The notes under the pieces: generated by a model
The model's input: only the letters and a program-made list of their open reading frames with translations
Told to the model about the DNA's origin: nothing
Databases searched by the model: none
Program-made: the position numbers and the translations under genes
NCBI GenBank assembly: GCA_944332645.1
Contig: CALVKK010000016.1
Location: 1 to 16,249 of the forward strand
Source of the DNA: an uncultured Bacilli bacterium
GTDB taxonomy: Bacteria > Bacillota_I > Bacilli_A > RF39 > UBA660
Length of the DNA: 16,249 bases
Direction: 5' to 3'
Part shown: piece after piece, positions 14,300 to 16,249 of the stretch
Layout: every line of letters starts with the position of its first letter
Position numbering within the stretch: position 1 is the first letter of the stretch

Positions 14300-14304
14300 T
14301 ATAA

Positions 14305-15963
14305 GTGAAAAGAGGATTTACGTTAATCGAATTGTTGTGTGTCATAGCTTTGTTGGCAATAGTTTCTTTAATTGCATATCCAATTATCAGTGGTTCAATT
14401 CAAAGCAGTAAAGAACAAGCTTATGAAGATCAGAAAAGAATGATAGTTGAAGCAGCTAAAACTTGGGGAATTTATAATACTGATAAGTTACCAGAAACAG
14501 ATAGCTTCGATGTTTATTCGGTTAGTTTATCTGATTTAATAAATGGTGGATATATTACTAATGCAAAAGATGGCGTTTTAAAAAATCCATTAGATGACAC
14601 TGATATGTCTGGTTGTGTTAAAATATCTTACAGTACTAACTATAATCAGTACATATATGAATACGATGAAACCTGTATTATATACCCAACTTTAATTGAT
14701 ATTTTGTTAGACAATTATACTGATGGAGCAACGACTGGGTTAGTAAAAGATGATACTAACGAAAATATTTATTATTTTAAAGGAAGCAATAGTCAAGTAA
14801 ATAATAATTATCTATGGTATGGTGGTCATCATTGGCGGATAATGGAGATAGATACAAATACTAATACACTATTATTAATTTCAACGCAACCATTAACTAG
14901 CATTCAACCAACTAATACAGTTTGGACGACTCAAGAGGCATATGAAAATAGTTATATTAATACTTGGCTAAACGATTATTTTTATAACAGTTTGGATAGT
15001 AGGATTCAAAAAAACATCGTAGATACAACATTTAATGTCGGTCAGTTGAATAATGTCAGTGAAATAACCACAATACAAAAAGTCGGTTTATTAGATTACG
15101 AACAATATCAAAAGTTTAGTTGGACTTTTGTTGATGATAATTTTTGGACAGGTAATAGGGTTACTAGAATCGATGGATTATATTTGGTAAATATTGATGA
15201 GTTAATGACAGAGGGATCACCAATGGTAAGTTCGGCAGTACGACCAGTGATTAGAATAAATAATATCAGAATTAGTAGTGGCGATGGGACTCTATCATCA
15301 AATTATAAAACAGAAACAAAAGCAACAGGAACAAACGATGTTCAAATTGGAGAATATATCAACGTTTCAACTACGGGAAGTGAATGTGGTAGTGATAAAC
15401 TATGTACCTTTAGAGTTGTAAGTAAGGATAATGATAGTATCAAAGTAGTCTTAAACGGCTTACTTTCAAATACAAGTGTCTATGGAGATACAACAACAAT
15501 CACGACTAGTCATACGATATACACACCACTGAATGAATTTGCTAATAGTATATCAAATGATTATCGTTATACAGGCAACAAGACCTTTTATATTGGCGAT
15601 TATCCATATGTGGTTGGAATAGGTCAGAATTATTTAGACATTCAAGATGAAGAAATATCAGCTAATGTAGGATTGCCAACGGTAGGTGAGATGTTTTCGG
15701 GAAATGACATCGATTTAGGAACTTCAAGTACTAAATATTTTGTCGATATTAATACGATCGAAAATCCAACAGCATCATATACTTATTGGTTAATGAATAG
15801 ATATGATTCATCTTATGTACGTGGTATCTACAACGATGGTGATATGAGTGGTTCTATAAATCCAACGAATAGTTATGGTGTTCGACCAGTTATATTTTTA
15901 AAAAACAATTTAACATTTATAAGTGGTGATGGAACGGCTCAAAGCCCTTATGTGTTGGAGTAG
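14305..15963 (+). CDS. Type IV pilin-like protein with two large repeated ectodomains
   Basis: The 552-residue product begins MKRGFTLIELL, a textbook prepilin peptidase site (cut after Gly4, leaving Phe1 and Glu5 of the mature chain). A hydrophobic helix (to about 27) follows. Residues 28-127 look like a short pseudopilin head, with LKNPLDD and SGCVKI, and Cys104 and Cys124 could form a disulfide. The remainder is two divergent copies of a beta-rich domain (about 130-336 and 342-552). They end in matching wording, AVRPVIRINN...SSGDGT at 311-329 and GVRPVIFLKNN...ISGDGT at 525-544, similar to the DUF6273-type domains of gut Bacillota surface proteins. A second Cys pair is 361/367. Ordinary pilins are 100-200 residues, so this is unlikely to be a major pilin subunit; a tip, adhesin or displayed protein is more likely. 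It sits near comEA-comEC but has its own promoter. Confidence 0.85.
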   Translation: MKRGFTLIELLCVIALLAIVSLIAYPIISGSIQSSKEQAYEDQKRMIVEAAKTWGIYNTDKLPETDSFDVYSVSLSDLINGGYITNAKDGVLKNPLDDTDMSGCVKISYSTNYNQYIYEYDETCIIYPTLIDILLDNYTDGATTGLVKDDTNENIYYFKGSNSQVNNNYLWYGGHHWRIMEIDTNTNTLLLISTQPLTSIQPTNTVWTTQEAYENSYINTWLNDYFYNSLDSRIQKNIVDTTFNVGQLNNVSEITTIQKVGLLDYEQYQKFSWTFVDDNFWTGNRVTRIDGLYLVNIDELMTEGSPMVSSAVRPVIRINNIRISSGDGTLSSNYKTETKATGTNDVQIGEYINVSTTGSECGSDKLCTFRVVSKDNDSIKVVLNGLLSNTSVYGDTTTITTSHTIYTPLNEFANSISNDYRYTGNKTFYIGDYPYVVGIGQNYLDIQDEEISANVGLPTVGEMFSGNDIDLGTSSTKYFVDINTIENPTASYTYWLMNRYDSSYVRGIYNDGDMSGSINPTNSYGVRPVIFLKNNLTFISGDGTAQSPYVLE

Positions 15964-15972
15964 AACTTTATA

Positions 15973-16000
15973 AAAAAACAATCTAAATCGATTGTTTTTT
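15973..16000. terminator. Bidirectional terminator between convergent genes
   Basis: AAAAAACAATC (15973-15983) and GATTGTTTTTT (15990-16000) form an 11-base-pair stem with a 6-base loop. A- and T-runs in both arms allow function on both strands, for the pilin-like gene and for the dehydrogenase gene facing it. Confidence 0.85.
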
Positions 16001-16022
16001 CTAATCAATAAAATTAAAAATT

Positions 16023-16249
16023 TTAGACACCAACACTTTTTGTTTCAGGTAGAGTTGAAGCTCCGTCGATGACAAATTCTGCTCCAGTTATATAATTAGA
16101 TATATCACTTGCTAAAAAAGCAGCTAGATTACCTAATTCTTGAATTGTTCCTAATCTTCCCATTGGAATACCGTCAGCAATTCCTTTAATAACATTTTCA
16201 GGATTATTACTATCACTATCTTTTGCAATACCTTCAACCATTGGTGTCA
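16023..16249 (-). CDS. Short-chain dehydrogenase/reductase, C-terminal part (cut by window edge)
   Basis: Only the last 74-75 residues are in the window; reading continues past the right edge, where TPMVEG is encoded. The part shows the C-terminal SDR signatures: TPM near the substrate loop, GIPMGRLGTIQELGNLAAFLASD, and NYITGAEFVIDGA, where the GxxxxVDGG-type end is slightly altered. These NAD(P)-dependent oxidoreductases act on sugars, alcohols or acyl carriers. The TLPETKSVGV tail recalls gluconate-5-dehydrogenase-like members, but the catalytic Tyr-x-x-x-Lys is outside the window and the substrate cannot be assigned. Confidence 0.9.
   Translation of the reverse strand, partial: TPMVEGIAKDSDSNNPENVIKGIADGIPMGRLGTIQELGNLAAFLASDISNYITGAEFVIDGASTLPETKSVGV

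Larger units (their letters stand above)
13870..14304. other. Gene-free interval with comEC remnant, inverted repeats and promoter
   Basis: No intact gene is seen in these 435 bases. Positions 13870-13935 show nothing I can assign. A degraded comEC 3' segment covers 13936-14112. Three inverted repeats and one terminator hairpin cover 14124-14246, and the promoter of the pilin-like gene lies at 14248-14276. Confidence 0.7.

Noticed and set aside
1..16249. CRISPR array, tRNA or rRNA genes, prophage genes
   Set aside because: No regularly spaced direct repeats, cloverleaf-like segments, rRNA motifs or phage structural genes were seen on either strand.

Overview
The window is a strongly A+T-rich piece of a bacterial chromosome. 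It uses the standard bacterial code: TGA ends lspA, rluD and spoIIP, and tryptophans are TGG. Three features place it in the Bacillota: a phenylalanyl T-box leader before pheS, a recognisable sporulation amidase (SpoIIP), and lspA-rluD gene order. The A+T richness and the divergent, short versions of several proteins suggest a Bacilli-side lineage of the Erysipelotrichales/RF39 type. That placement is an inference from style, not from a marker-gene match.

Layout. Positions 1-114 hold a strong hairpin and a sequence resembling the terminal repeat of an IS3/IS150-type insertion element. A MraZ/AbrB-like gene (115-492, minus) diverges from an lspA-rluD-rhomboid protease operon (609-3104). After a terminator comes spoIIP with a small membrane protein (3227-4467), then a Y-family DNA polymerase (4563-5765). 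Next are two genes of unknown function (5839-6627). The first looks like a zinc peptidase that has lost its metal ligands. A complete T-box riboswitch (about 6630-6817) controls pheS-pheT (6857-10273). A competence operon follows, comEA-comEC (10351-12973), with a DUF1016/YhcG-type PD-(D/E)XK nuclease gene attached (12985-13869). The gap 13870-14304 is not empty. It holds a decayed second copy of the comEC 3' end and a row of inverted repeats ending in a terminator. Then comes a 552-residue protein with a type IV pilin-like N-terminus and two large repeated extracellular domains (14305-15963), and the C-terminal part of a short-chain dehydrogenase on the minus strand (16023 to the window edge).

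How the genes work together. lspA, the rhomboid protease and spoIIP act at the membrane and envelope. ComEA and ComEC are the DNA receptor and the DNA channel of natural transformation. The pilin-like protein beside them carries the processing signal that the same type of machinery uses, but its large ectodomain suggests display or binding. pheST is housekeeping and independently regulated.

The points most worth a second look are: the DUF1016 gene sitting between intact comEC and a comEC 3' remnant, as if a gene end had been displaced; the pseudo-peptidase; the duplicated-domain pilin-like protein; and promoter-proximal genes that share very short leaders and GGTG-type ribosome binding sites. 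I saw no complete new multi-gene system.
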